Shown here: positions 24,674-34,092 of the stretch, in pieces
Layout: each line of letters opens with the position of its first letter
How positions within the stretch are numbered: the first letter of the stretch is position 1
NCBI GenBank assembly: GCA_002070055.1
Contig: MWCM01000010.1
Location: 1-50,364 of the forward strand
Source of the DNA: a bacterium ADurb.Bin212
Lineage (GTDB): Bacteria > Patescibacteriota > UBA1384 > XYA2-FULL-43-10
Length of the DNA: 50,364 nt
Reading direction: 5' to 3'
Notes under the pieces: model-generated
The model's database searches: none
What the model was told of the DNA's origin: nothing
Seen by the model: only the letters and a program-made list of their open reading frames with translations
Made by a program: the position numbers and the translations under genes

Positions 24674-25363
24674 ATGCCTAGAATAAGTTGTGTGGTAGCA
24701 ACACGGGATCGAGATGAATACATTAAAGAAATGGCGGAGTCGATTATTGCTCAAACAGAGAGTGACTGGGAGTTAATAATTGTTGATGATCATAGCAAAC
24801 CAGAAGACAAAACAGAAGAGATAATTAAGGCCCTTAACGATTCGAGAATCAAATATTACAGGCTAAATGATCAGAATGGTATGGGAATTGCCTGTGCCAG
24901 AAATTTTGGCAATGAGGTTGCTAGTTCAGATATTATCGCAGTCATGGATTCGGACGATATCTGCTACCCTAATAGATTTGAGCTAACACTGGAAGAAATG
25001 GCGAGCTCGAAATCAGATATCTTATATAGCGATATTGACTATTGGTATTTTGAAGAGTATGGGCGTATCGAAAAATATCAGTCAAGAAATTTTAATATTG
25101 AAGATTTCAAGCGTTTTGACTTTATACCTCATGCCTCCTCGTCCTACTATCGGCAGATAGTTTTGGACCACCCATATAACTCATTTTTCCGAAAAGCTGA
25201 AGACTATGATCTGTTTTCTAGGTTATACTGTGCCGGCTATAAATTTCACTATACTGCAAATAGTTTAATAAAATACAGAAAGCATAGTGGCTCAATTACC
25301 ATCTCGAATGATGGCTTATTTGAATACCCTGAATTAGTAAGAAAGAATAGGAATTGGAGATAG
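24674..25363 (+). CDS. Glycosyltransferase family 2
   Basis: 229 residues, a minimal GT-A enzyme. ISCVVATRDRDEYI (4-17), LIIVDDHSKPED (35-46) and IAVMDSDDICYPNRF (the DXD region) are clear; the late segment KAEDYDLFSRL gives the ED base motif. No membrane helix is present. It follows the GT4 gene by 5 bases with AAGGAG upstream. Confidence 0.88.
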   Translation: MPRISCVVATRDRDEYIKEMAESIIAQTESDWELIIVDDHSKPEDKTEEIIKALNDSRIKYYRLNDQNGMGIACARNFGNEVASSDIIAVMDSDDICYPNRFELTLEEMASSKSDILYSDIDYWYFEEYGRIEKYQSRNFNIEDFKRFDFIPHASSSYYRQIVLDHPYNSFFRKAEDYDLFSRLYCAGYKFHYTANSLIKYRKHSGSITISNDGLFEYPELVRKNRNWR

Positions 25364-25367
25364 TATA

Positions 25368-26351
25368 ATGAATCGAATAGAAGCTGAAACAATTATTAGA
25401 CAGATCGCTGATGAGATTGGTCTCACCGACCTGTCTCCTTTTGATCACAAAAAAGGCTACGATGCTAAATTATCAAGAGCAGTTTTTGAAGGAAATAATG
25501 TAATATTCAAGATATTGCCCAAAACAGAAGAAAAAAGAATTTCAAACTATTTAAGAGAAGCAGCTGCTTGTAAAATAATGACCGAAAATGTTGCCGGGAT
25601 AAATATTACTGATATTATTACTACTGGTTGGCATGGCGATTACTTTTGGTTGATTAGAAGATATAAAGATGGCGAAGCTTTGTCTCCTTACTTTTCGACC
25701 GATCTGGGACTTTTCGGTTACGATGAAATTCAGGATAAATATCTGCCCAAGCTTAAACAGATATTGGACCGGGTTAATGAGAATTTGATAAAAATTCGAG
25801 CTATCGGGCCACAAAATAAACACTACGCCGGTTTCGAGCATCCGAGGTTTGAGACTGACCTCATGAAATGCAACCCGCAATACATAGAAAAGGGCTTTGG
25901 CATTAGTCTAGACAATCAAATTGCATATTACGATAAATGCTCTGATGATTATTACCTTCCTGAAAATTTATCTTATTCAATTTCCGACCTCGTCCCTGCT
26001 AACATTATTATAGGCCCAAAAGGAGATGTTATACTGAGCGATTTTGAGTGGTTCTCATACGATCACGTATTAACTGACCCCGTGTTTTTATGGCTTTATC
26101 TTTGGAAGCATCCAGAATTTCAGGAATATTGGTATGAAAGTGCTATAGCGCCAATTTCCGATCAAGATTTATTTCGAGCAGCAATAATTAGGCATATAAT
26201 ATGCTGGTATCGCAATTTATACAGTCCAGAAAGAGATATTACAGATAAGCTTCTGGCTAATCGTGAACTTTGGAAAAAACACCGTTGGACCAAATATTTA
26301 TTAGCCGCCGGAGAATCATTTGATGCCTTGATGAAAGTTAAACAGGTTTAA
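25368..26351 (+). CDS. APH-like kinase family protein
   Basis: 327 residues. The kinase-like fold is inferred from the N-lobe (KLSRAVFEGNNVIFKILP with a candidate ATP-binding Lys) and the pair SDLVPANIIIGPKGDVILSDFEWF, which stands for the catalytic loop (HxDxxxxN) and DFG-like metal site. The His of the loop is Ser here. Such aminoglycoside-phosphotransferase-like proteins often phosphorylate sugars or choline. Being last in the glycosyltransferase operon, a role in decorating or activating glycan parts is my inference. Confidence 0.7.
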   Translation: MNRIEAETIIRQIADEIGLTDLSPFDHKKGYDAKLSRAVFEGNNVIFKILPKTEEKRISNYLREAAACKIMTENVAGINITDIITTGWHGDYFWLIRRYKDGEALSPYFSTDLGLFGYDEIQDKYLPKLKQILDRVNENLIKIRAIGPQNKHYAGFEHPRFETDLMKCNPQYIEKGFGISLDNQIAYYDKCSDDYYLPENLSYSISDLVPANIIIGPKGDVILSDFEWFSYDHVLTDPVFLWLYLWKHPEFQEYWYESAIAPISDQDLFRAAIIRHIICWYRNLYSPERDITDKLLANRELWKKHRWTKYLLAAGESFDALMKVKQV

Positions 26352-26416
26352 GTCTTATATAAAATATAATATTATGAGCAATTAAAGACTCATTTTAAGC
26401 TAAAGGAAGTTAACAA

Positions 26417-27853
26417 ATGAAAAAAATTGAAATCAACCCACATTTATTTAGGTCTTTGGACATTCGCGGGGCAGAGGCGGAATTTGTTAAAGCACAAAAT
26501 ATCGAGCCTGGAAGCGCCAAAGAAAAATCTGCACACGGTTCTATTTTGAGTCCGGAAATCGCTAAGGTTATTGGTAGAGCTATTGCCGTTAGTCAAAAAC
26601 CGAAGAGGGTGGTTGTTGGCCACGATGCAAGACGTACTTCGCCGGCCCTATCCAAAGCCTTAATTGATGGTTTGTTAGAGCAGGGTGTCGATGTGGATTT
26701 TATTGGGTTGGTTACTACGGATAAGCTATATTTTGCGATCGGACATTACAAATATGATATCGGTGTAATGAACACAGGTTCCCATACCATAAAAGAGTTG
26801 AACGGTTTCAAAATATCAAAATACAAAGAGGGCAAGGTAATGCCGGTTGCTAAAGGAAGCGGTATGGAGCAACTCAAAGAAGTAGCCTTAGAACAGAATT
26901 TTCCTGAAGTCGAAGATAAAGGCAAATTGAAAAAAATTGATATCTCTGAAGATTTCGAACAGTATATTTTATCTCATTTTGACTACCAATCCTTTAATGA
27001 ACAAAGAGTAATTTGTGATGGCGGAAACGGCTCGGCCGGATCTGCTTTTGAGGGTATAATCGATAAATTACCTATTAAGGCCACTAAGCTTTATTTTGAG
27101 CCCAATGGAGAATTCCCAAATCACGAGCCGGATCCCATGGTGCCAGAGAACCTAGAGGAGTTAGTTGATAGACTAAAAAATGGAGAGGGGGATTTCGGTG
27201 TGGCTTGGGATGGTGATGCCGATAGGATATCTTTTATTACTCCAGACGGGGAGATTTTAACCGGAGGATTTATTACGGCTATGTTGTTGCCATGGGTCTT
27301 TAAAAAGCATCCACATTCGACAGTAATATGTACCCCTCCGATGAGTTGGGCTTGCCGTGAGATTGCCCTAGAACATAATGCAAAAGTCGAACTGGCCGAG
27401 GTCGGCAATTCATTCGTAAAAAATGCTATGGAAAAGTTTCAGGCGCCTTTTGCCGGTGAAGAGGCAGACCACTTTATGTTTAATGAATCATTCAATGCAG
27501 AAAGTGGTATACTACCACTCATGATTATTTTGGAAAGATTAACTAAAAGCGGACAGAGTTTTGTAGAGTTGCTAGAAGAGGCAAAAAGGGGCTATTTTGT
27601 AACAGGTGATGTTAATATTGAAGTTCAGGATTATGAAAAGCTGCTCAAAGCTTTGAATACTTATTACCAATCCAATGGCTTTAGTAGCAAATTAAGTCTT
27701 GGCGATTTGCAAGTGGTGCTACCAGACTATCATTACAACATCCACCCTTCCCATAATGATCCCGTGGTTAGGCTGAACTTAGAGGCAAAATCTAAAGAGT
27801 TACTCGAAAAAGGTGTTGAAGATGTGAAAAAGTTAATAAAGGAGCTTTCGTGA
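26417..27853 (+). CDS. Phosphohexomutase (phosphomannomutase/phosphoglucomutase), paralog 1
   Basis: 478 residues, four-domain alpha-D-phosphohexomutase. It would move phosphate between C6 and C1 of hexoses. The phosphoserine loop is TGSHTIKELNG (S122) in place of the common TASHNPxxYNG; the metal site is DGDADR (265-270); the sugar loop is GEEADH (347-352), where most have GExSGH; the phosphate-binding part is near VRLNLEAKS. AAGGAAG precedes the ATG. The changed loops are shared with its paralog at 28570, so both belong to a variant subgroup. Its stop overlaps ruvA. Confidence 0.88.
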   Translation: MKKIEINPHLFRSLDIRGAEAEFVKAQNIEPGSAKEKSAHGSILSPEIAKVIGRAIAVSQKPKRVVVGHDARRTSPALSKALIDGLLEQGVDVDFIGLVTTDKLYFAIGHYKYDIGVMNTGSHTIKELNGFKISKYKEGKVMPVAKGSGMEQLKEVALEQNFPEVEDKGKLKKIDISEDFEQYILSHFDYQSFNEQRVICDGGNGSAGSAFEGIIDKLPIKATKLYFEPNGEFPNHEPDPMVPENLEELVDRLKNGEGDFGVAWDGDADRISFITPDGEILTGGFITAMLLPWVFKKHPHSTVICTPPMSWACREIALEHNAKVELAEVGNSFVKNAMEKFQAPFAGEEADHFMFNESFNAESGILPLMIILERLTKSGQSFVELLEEAKRGYFVTGDVNIEVQDYEKLLKALNTYYQSNGFSSKLSLGDLQVVLPDYHYNIHPSHNDPVVRLNLEAKSKELLEKGVEDVKKLIKELS

Positions 27854-28431
27854 TTGCCTATTTAAAAGGCAGGGTTATTCACGCGCGTTTCGGGCAAATT
27901 ATTGTAGAAACGGCAGGGGTTGGTTATAAAATTAGTGTTAATCCTCAGATTGATCTCCCCGAAGATTGTGTTGATACAAAGTGCCAAGTAGAGCTGTTTG
28001 TCCATGAACATATTCGTGAAGATTGCTATGATCTATACGGTTTTTTGACTTATGGGGAGCTGGAAATGTTTGAGAGGCTAATTTCAGTTTCCGGAGTTGG
28101 CCCCAAGGCAGGCATTAATATTATGGCGGCGGCTGACACTAAAAAAATTTATTCTGCCATTGAGAATTCTGACTTGTCCTTTTTTACCTCAATATCCGGC
28201 ATTGGCAAGAAGGTAGCTGCCAAAATAATATTAGAGCTAAAATCAAAACTTAGTAATCAAGATAATTATGAAATAATCTCGGGTAGCGACTCCTCCAGTG
28301 ATGTTCTGGAAGCAATGGCTACCCTTGGCTATAAAAAAACAGAAATTCAAAATTTTCTTACCAAAATTCCCGAAGATATTGTCGAAACTGAGGAGAAAGT
28401 AAGATGGCTTCTAAAGAATCTTAAAAAGTAA
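27850..28431 (+). CDS. ruvA: Holliday junction helicase subunit RuvA
   Basis: 193 residues from GTG 27850, which overlaps the phosphohexomutase stop (GTGA) and follows AAGGAG. MIAYLKGRVIHARFGQIIVETAGVGYKI is the OB-fold start (first 20: MIAYLKGRVIHARFGQIIVE). Two helix-hairpin-helix motifs, SVSGVGPKAGINIM and SISGIGKKVAAKII, bind DNA; the small domain III that contacts RuvB is at the end. RuvA holds the four-way junction for RuvB. Confidence 0.95.
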   Translation: MIAYLKGRVIHARFGQIIVETAGVGYKISVNPQIDLPEDCVDTKCQVELFVHEHIREDCYDLYGFLTYGELEMFERLISVSGVGPKAGINIMAAADTKKIYSAIENSDLSFFTSISGIGKKVAAKIILELKSKLSNQDNYEIISGSDSSSDVLEAMATLGYKKTEIQNFLTKIPEDIVETEEKVRWLLKNLKK

Positions 28432-28471
28432 TTTGTATTAAATTGCTGTAATTAAGTTCTTGTAAGTATTA

Positions 28472-28503
28472 GAAAAATTCGGCCTGCTAGGCCGAATTTT
28501 TTT
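28472..28503 (+). terminator. Intrinsic terminator after ruvA
   Basis: AATTCGGCC-tgcta-GGCCGAATT followed by T5: a nine-pair stem and T-tract. It separates the phosphohexomutase 1-ruvA transcript from the next promoter (TATAAT at 28529-28534). Confidence 0.9.
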
Positions 28504-28569
28504 CGATATTTTTCTTATTGTTGCTGGATATAATATCAAGGTTAACAATTATTATTAGGAAGAGTGAGG

Positions 28570-30009
28570 ATGAAAAAAATTCGTATCGATCAAAATATTT
28601 TTAGAGCCTATGACATTCGTGGGGCAGAAGAGGCATATGTAAAGTCACAAATAATTAAGCCCGGCTCATTAATGTCAAAAAGCGCTCATAGCGCAATAAT
28701 TAATCCTGATGTTGCTTATGTTGTTGGTAGGGGAGTGGCAAAGCTGTTTGGGCCTGGAAATGTTGTCGTAGGCAGAGACGCTCGGCTTACCTCTCCAGCA
28801 TTGAGCCGGGAATTAATTAGAGGGCTAACGGATGGCGGGATAAATGTAAGTGATTTAGGCTTAGCAACCAGCGATTTGGTGTATTTTGCTGCTGGAAAGT
28901 ATAAATTTGATATGGGCATAATGGTAACTGGCTCTCATACCATAAAATATTTAAATGGCATAAAAATCTGCAAGTTAACAAACAATACCGTAACGCCAAT
29001 TTATTGTGATAACGGACTCATGGATCTAGCGGAAGTTTGTAAAAAGCAACAATTTGATCCTGTGAGCAAAAAGGGAAAATTAACAGACTTTAACTGTATC
29101 GATAGTTTTACGGAAAGCATGTTATCTCTATTCCCTAAATATGCAAAATTTCCGGAAATTAAGCTGGTTTTGGATTCCGGCAACGGCATGGCATGGAGTA
29201 TTTATGGCAAAATTATCGAGGCCTTGCCGACAGAAATCATAAAGCTGAACAGTGATCCTGATGGTAATTTTCCGGCTCATGATCCTGATCCAATGGTTGA
29301 TAAAAACATGGAGCCATTAATTGAGGTCGTTAGAAAGCGCAACGCCGACTTTGGCGTGGCTTGGGATGGTGACGCCGACAGGATCGCATTTATTACCGCC
29401 CAAGGTGAAATTCTCACTGGTAGCCATATGGGGGCTTTGTTATTGCCATGGGTGGCAAAAAAACACCCCAGAAAAGCAGTCGTGGTAACTCCACCTATGA
29501 CCAAGGCATTTTTCGAAATAGCAGAAGAACTTTATGTGCCGGTAATTTATGCTAAGGTCGGTAATTCTCATGTGAAAAAAGATATGGATAAATATAATTC
29601 CCCTTTCGGTGCGGAGGAAGCTGATCACTTTATGTTTCAGGAGTCGTATGGAGCAGAAAGTGGAATAATTCCACTTTTAATAATGTTAGAAAGAATTATG
29701 GAAAGCAGAAAAGATTTTGATCATTTACTATGCGAAGCCATGCGAGGTTATATTGTTTCCGGAGATGTTAATTTTGAGGTGCATAGCAGTCAGCAAGTTT
29801 TATCTGCGATTAAAAAATATTTTAAGAAATCTGCACTAGAAATTGATTCGTTAGACGGCTTAAGAGTTGAGTTGGCAGATTGGCGGTTTTGTCTTCGCCC
29901 CTCTAGTATTGATCCGGTTGTCAGATTAAATTTGGAGTGTAGATCAAAAAAATTGATGAAGGAAAAGATATTTGAGATAGCCGAAATCATATCAAAAGCC
30001 CGAGATTGA
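28570..30009 (+). CDS. Phosphohexomutase, paralog 2
   Basis: 479 residues from ATG 28570; a GTG six bases upstream is in frame, but the paralog also starts MKKI, so ATG is chosen. About 74 of the first 130 residues match the product of 26417-27853. It shares the altered phosphoserine loop TGSHTIKYLNG (S122), DGDADR and GAEEADH. A TATAAT box at 28529-28534 lies after the ruvA terminator, so it has its own promoter. The two enzymes may serve different hexoses. Confidence 0.88.
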   Translation: MKKIRIDQNIFRAYDIRGAEEAYVKSQIIKPGSLMSKSAHSAIINPDVAYVVGRGVAKLFGPGNVVVGRDARLTSPALSRELIRGLTDGGINVSDLGLATSDLVYFAAGKYKFDMGIMVTGSHTIKYLNGIKICKLTNNTVTPIYCDNGLMDLAEVCKKQQFDPVSKKGKLTDFNCIDSFTESMLSLFPKYAKFPEIKLVLDSGNGMAWSIYGKIIEALPTEIIKLNSDPDGNFPAHDPDPMVDKNMEPLIEVVRKRNADFGVAWDGDADRIAFITAQGEILTGSHMGALLLPWVAKKHPRKAVVVTPPMTKAFFEIAEELYVPVIYAKVGNSHVKKDMDKYNSPFGAEEADHFMFQESYGAESGIIPLLIMLERIMESRKDFDHLLCEAMRGYIVSGDVNFEVHSSQQVLSAIKKYFKKSALEIDSLDGLRVELADWRFCLRPSSIDPVVRLNLECRSKKLMKEKIFEIAEIISKARD

Positions 30010-30081
30010 TAATGGCGTATTTGTAGTTTTTGTGCTACATTTAACAAAGAATTACTGAGTATTGTTTATTTTGGTGTTTTT

Positions 30082-31110
30082 ATGGAAGTTGACCTAACTC
30101 AAAACCTGGTGTCGGCGGAGGAGAGCGAAGAGGATGAAATTCTTTTTTCGTTGCGACCCAAAAGTATGGCTGAATATATCGGCCAACAAAATATTAGAGA
30201 GAATCTCTCTATATGTTTAATAGCGGCCAAAAAGCGTAAGGAACCGGTGGAACATCTGATGCTTTATGGCCCTCCCGGACTTGGCAAAACTACATTGGCT
30301 CATATTGTAGCCAATGAAATGGGGGCGAATATTCGAGTGACTTCGGGTCCCGCAATAGAGAGAGCGGGGGATTTAGCCAGTATTTTAACCAATCTCTCTG
30401 ATGGTGATATTTTATTTATTGACGAGATCCATCGTTTGAATCGAAATATTGAAGAGGTTCTTTATCCAGCCATGGAAGATTATGCTATTGACCTAATTTT
30501 AGGTAAAGGCCCAAGCGCCAAAACTATGCGCATAGATTTGCCGCGTTTTACGCTGGTTGGAGCAACTACCAAGATGGGCTCTCTTTCTTCACCTCTTCGG
30601 GACAGATTCGGCGTTTCTTTTCGATTGGAGTTCTACTCTGAAGAGGAACTGTCAGAAATCATAAAACGGGCTGCCAGTATTTTGAATATAGATATCGATA
30701 AAGAAGGTATAGAAGAGATTTCCAAAAGGGCACGCAGAACCCCAAGAATTGCCAATCGGATCTTAAAAAGAGTTAGGGACTTTGCAGAGGTAAAGCATAG
30801 TGGCAAGATAACTAAAAGCATCGCCAAAGAAGCGCTGAAGTCCTTAGAGATAGATGAGTTGGGCCTTGATAAAAACGACAGAGAGTATTTGAGCTGTATC
30901 ATTAATAAATTTGGCGGTGGGCCGGTTGGTGTTGAAACAATCGCTGCGGCCATCTCTGAAGACCGCGATACTATAGAAGACATGATTGAACCATACCTTA
31001 TTCAAATAGGGTTTATTGACAGAACAAGGAGGGGCAGGGTAGCCACTGGAGCAGCCTTTGCTCATTTGGGTGTGGCCGAGACTTCTGACTCACAAAAAAG
31101 ATTAATTTAG
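30082..31110 (+). CDS. ruvB: Holliday junction branch migration ATPase RuvB
   Basis: 342 residues. AAA+ motor: Walker A GPPGLGKT (63-70), Walker B DEIH (114-117), sensor-1 [19 protein letters not shown] and the winged-helix end [17 protein letters not shown]. RuvB hexamers drive branch migration on RuvA-bound junctions. It is separated from ruvA by phosphohexomutase 2. Confidence 0.96.
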   Translation: MEVDLTQNLVSAEESEEDEILFSLRPKSMAEYIGQQNIRENLSICLIAAKKRKEPVEHLMLYGPPGLGKTTLAHIVANEMGANIRVTSGPAIERAGDLASILTNLSDGDILFIDEIHRLNRNIEEVLYPAMEDYAIDLILGKGPSAKTMRIDLPRFTLVGATTKMGSLSSPLRDRFGVSFRLEFYSEEELSEIIKRAASILNIDIDKEGIEEISKRARRTPRIANRILKRVRDFAEVKHSGKITKSIAKEALKSLEIDELGLDKNDREYLSCIINKFGGGPVGVETIAAAISEDRDTIEDMIEPYLIQIGFIDRTRRGRVATGAAFAHLGVAETSDSQKRLI

Positions 31111-31161
31111 CCGAATTTTTTATCCATAATAATAAAATTGAGACGAACGGAGCGTTCTTAA

Positions 31162-31743
31162 ATGGGGGCAGAAAAAAGAATTTTGGTGCATGTTTGTTGT
31201 AGTTCGTGCTTTAGTTATGTTTACAACGTTTTATCTAACGAAGATTTTGAAGTTGTCGCGTATTTTTACAATCCATCCACTCATGGCAGATCTGAATATA
31301 ATAAGCGTTTGTTGGATGTCGAACGTTTTTGTAAAGAAAATAAGGTAAAGTTAATTGTTCCGGATTATGATGTTCAGGATTTTTTTGCGCCACTTATGCC
31401 GATGCAAGACAAGAGCTCAATCAAATACATATCCGACAAAAAGCGCTGGCAGAGCAAAAGATGTCAGTTTTGTTACGATTTAATACTAACAAGAACTGCC
31501 AGCGCAGCAAAAAAATACAAAATCCCAAATTTTACTTCAACTTTTCTTGCTACTCCATATAAAGACCACGAAGAGCTAATGAACATAGGACTTGAATTAG
31601 AGAGAGAAATTGGTGTAAGATTCTTTTACCGTGATTTTCGCAAAGGCTACTGGCAGGGTAGAAATTATGCCAGGAGCCATAAAATGCACATTGCCACGTA
31701 TTGCGGTTGTTCATACAGCGTAGAAGAAGGTCTTTTGGAGTAA
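31162..31743 (+). CDS. queH: Epoxyqueuosine reductase QueH
   Basis: 193 residues. Cysteine motifs of QueH (DUF208) are all present: VCCSSC (C12, C13, C16), KRCQFCYDL (C101, C104) and YCGCSYS (C181, C183). They bind an iron-sulfur cluster and a second metal for the final reduction of epoxyqueuosine to queuosine in tRNA. ACGGAGCG lies upstream of the ATG. QueA, the enzyme for the step before, is 1.2 kb downstream; no other queuosine gene is in the window. Confidence 0.92.
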   Translation: MGAEKRILVHVCCSSCFSYVYNVLSNEDFEVVAYFYNPSTHGRSEYNKRLLDVERFCKENKVKLIVPDYDVQDFFAPLMPMQDKSSIKYISDKKRWQSKRCQFCYDLILTRTASAAKKYKIPNFTSTFLATPYKDHEELMNIGLELEREIGVRFFYRDFRKGYWQGRNYARSHKMHIATYCGCSYSVEEGLLE

Positions 31744-31746
31744 AAT

Positions 31747-31959
31747 ATGTTAGTATTACTATTATTTTACATTTTCTATCTCATTGCTTTTATTGTTTAC
31801 AGCGCCTTGGGTGTTTATCACCTTTGGAGGTTTGGCTATATTGGAGATCTTACTAAACCTGTGATAACTGCCTATATTGTGATTTCTGCAATTGTAATCT
31901 TATTCTCTATTGTAATTATTCTTACCAGACAGTGGCCTACCAGTTTTAATCTAATTTAA
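31747..31959 (+). CDS. Small two-helix membrane protein
   Basis: 70 residues, mostly hydrophobic, with helices at about 2-23 and 38-58 and a short polar loop (HLWRFGYIGDLTKP). It is 3 bases after queH and 13 before the PH-domain gene, so it belongs to the operon. Function unknown. Confidence 0.65.
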   Translation: MLVLLLFYIFYLIAFIVYSALGVYHLWRFGYIGDLTKPVITAYIVISAIVILFSIVIILTRQWPTSFNLI

Positions 31960-31972
31960 ATACGAGTAAATT

Positions 31973-32905
31973 ATGCCAATTGTTGGAAAATATTTCCCCA
32001 GCCAAAAAACACAAGAGAAAGTTTTTCTATTGTTGAGAAGACATTGGTTTACGTATTTCGGTTTTGTGGCTGTTGCGGTCATAATGAGTATTCCTTTGCT
32101 TGCCGTTATTATTGTCTGGATAAATCGTCCAGACTATTTCTCGGCTACAATGGGCAATATCGCAATAATTTTGGTTTTCGCATATGTCCTTTTTGCCTTG
32201 GCAATTATGCTTTATGGTTTCATTGATTATTATTTAGATGTTTATATCGTTACAAACGAGAGAATTGTAAATGTTGAACAAAACGGTTTTTTTAGAAGGA
32301 AGATCTCAGAATTACATCTTCATCAAATTCAAGATGTTTCTGCTAAAGTTGATGGTATGTTCTCGACGATGTTGCACTATGGGAATGTGTATATTCAAAC
32401 TGCGGGTGAGCGCGAGAATTTTATTTTTCAATCTATACCTAATCCGTATCGAGTTTCTAAACTGATTGTCGATTTGCACGAAGCACAAATTCAAGAGAGA
32501 TTCGAAGACACCTTAAAATCGGCTGAAAATAATATGATCAATAAAGACCGTCAAAATAGTCAGAGTAACCGCGACAATCTTGATATGGAGATGGCTAACC
32601 CTAAATTACTGAGTGAAGTAAGGAGCCAGACTAAAAAGTTTTTGTCAGAGGAGGGAAATGAAGATTCTGATATATATGATGAACTAAACAGTAATGTTGC
32701 AGAGACACAAAGCACAGAATTACTTAATAATATTGACAACGACACCTCAAATCATAAAGATATAAAAGCCGATGAGGAAACAAGAAAAAAAGTAGAAAAA
32801 AAATCTCCCCCCAAAGGCCAAAAAGACTCAAGAAAGAATGCTACATCGAAACAGAAAGGTAAGACTGAGGGAGAGATGAAAGAAAACGTTGAAATTGATT
32901 TTTGA
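31973..32905 (+). CDS. Bacterial PH-domain (YdbT/bPH2-like) membrane protein
   Basis: 310 residues. Two membrane helices (about 28-50 and 60-85) are followed by the bPH2 pattern: DVYIVTNERIVNVEQNGFFRRK, LHLHQIQDVSAKVDGMF and YGNVYIQTAGE (each part within residues 89-145). The last ~120 residues are charged and of low complexity, likely disordered, ending in a Lys-rich tract. The family is membrane-bound and of unclear role, sometimes tied to stress or membrane tethering. Confidence 0.8.
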   Translation: MPIVGKYFPSQKTQEKVFLLLRRHWFTYFGFVAVAVIMSIPLLAVIIVWINRPDYFSATMGNIAIILVFAYVLFALAIMLYGFIDYYLDVYIVTNERIVNVEQNGFFRRKISELHLHQIQDVSAKVDGMFSTMLHYGNVYIQTAGERENFIFQSIPNPYRVSKLIVDLHEAQIQERFEDTLKSAENNMINKDRQNSQSNRDNLDMEMANPKLLSEVRSQTKKFLSEEGNEDSDIYDELNSNVAETQSTELLNNIDNDTSNHKDIKADEETRKKVEKKSPPKGQKDSRKNATSKQKGKTEGEMKENVEIDF

Positions 32906-32928
32906 TTCTCTGGTCTTCTTGAATTATT

Positions 32929-34041
32929 ATGTCATCAAATTTAAAAGATTATAATTATGCTCTTCCAGAAGGATTGATTGCTACAGAACCGCTAGTCTGT
33001 CGTGATCAATCTAAACTTATGGTGTTAAAAAGAAGCAGTGGGCAAATCGAGAATAAAAAGTTTTCAGACATTCTCGAATATTTTCATGAGGGCGATCTGC
33101 TTGTATTAAATGACACGAAGGTTTTTCCTGCACGGCTCATCGGTTACAATCAAAATGGGGCAGCAGTTGAGATTTTGCTTTGTAAGCCCGTAGCGGATGG
33201 TATTTGGCAGGCTTTGGGCAAAAATTTAAAAGAAAGAGACCTGGTAAAATTTGACTCTTCTAAACTTCAAGCGGAGATTGTGTCAAAAAGCGGCAGAGAG
33301 ATATTGGTGAGATTTAATACCGTCCAAAATCTGCTCTGGGATGAAATAGAAAAAATTGGCCAGATGCCGCTTCCGCCATACATATCTAAAAAAAATACGC
33401 GTCATGATAGCTTTCACCGAGAAAGATATCAGACTGTTTTTGCTCAAAAAATCGGGAGTGTGGCCGCACCAACTGCGGGGTTACACTTTACTTTGGAGAT
33501 TATCGAAAAATTACAAAAAAAAGGAGTTATAGTAGAGCATTTAACTTTGCATGTCGGCTTGGGGACGTTTTTGCCGGTAGAAAGCTCTGATGTGTCACAA
33601 CACAAAATGCATAGTGAGTATTACCACGTGTCAAAAGAGTTAATCGATAAGATCATTCATACAAAAAGCGCCGGAGGAAGAGTAATATCTGTTGGAACCA
33701 CAGTTTGCAGAGCTATCGAGACGGTTTTCTCCGAGCCCGCTATTGCTGAATTGTTATTAAAAAACACTCGATTAATAGCTTCTAATGCCCTACAAAGTTC
33801 AATGGAATCAAAACTGGAAGAAGTTTCTGACATATTTGGCGAAACAGACATTTTTATCTACCCGCCATATAAATTTAAATGTGTCGATGGTTTAATCACT
33901 AATTTTCATCTCCCAAAATCAACTCTTTTAATGTTGGTTTCTGCTATGGCTGGCAGGGAGTATATTTTGGAGGCTTATCAACACGCTGTTAAAAATGGAT
34001 ATAGATTTTATTCTTACGGCGATGCTATGTATATAGAGTAA
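32929..34041 (+). CDS. queA: S-adenosylmethionine:tRNA ribosyltransferase-isomerase QueA
   Basis: 370 residues, slightly over usual length. It moves the ribosyl part of SAM to preQ1 in tRNA to form epoxyqueuosine. Conserved parts: DYNYALPEGLIATEP at the start, DLLVLNDTKVFPARLIG, GQMPLPPYI, RYQTVFAQKIGSVAAPTAGLHF, LHVGLGTFLPV, SVGTTVCRAIE and TNFHLPKSTLLMLVSA. It uses SAM, as do MetK's other clients here. Paired with queH, it suggests the cell modifies tRNA with salvaged preQ1. Confidence 0.95.
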   Translation: MSSNLKDYNYALPEGLIATEPLVCRDQSKLMVLKRSSGQIENKKFSDILEYFHEGDLLVLNDTKVFPARLIGYNQNGAAVEILLCKPVADGIWQALGKNLKERDLVKFDSSKLQAEIVSKSGREILVRFNTVQNLLWDEIEKIGQMPLPPYISKKNTRHDSFHRERYQTVFAQKIGSVAAPTAGLHFTLEIIEKLQKKGVIVEHLTLHVGLGTFLPVESSDVSQHKMHSEYYHVSKELIDKIIHTKSAGGRVISVGTTVCRAIETVFSEPAIAELLLKNTRLIASNALQSSMESKLEEVSDIFGETDIFIYPPYKFKCVDGLITNFHLPKSTLLMLVSAMAGREYILEAYQHAVKNGYRFYSYGDAMYIE

Positions 34042-34092
34042 TTATTATCAAAGGAGATTTTATATTAAAAAGTCCTTTGCTATAATTGTAAT

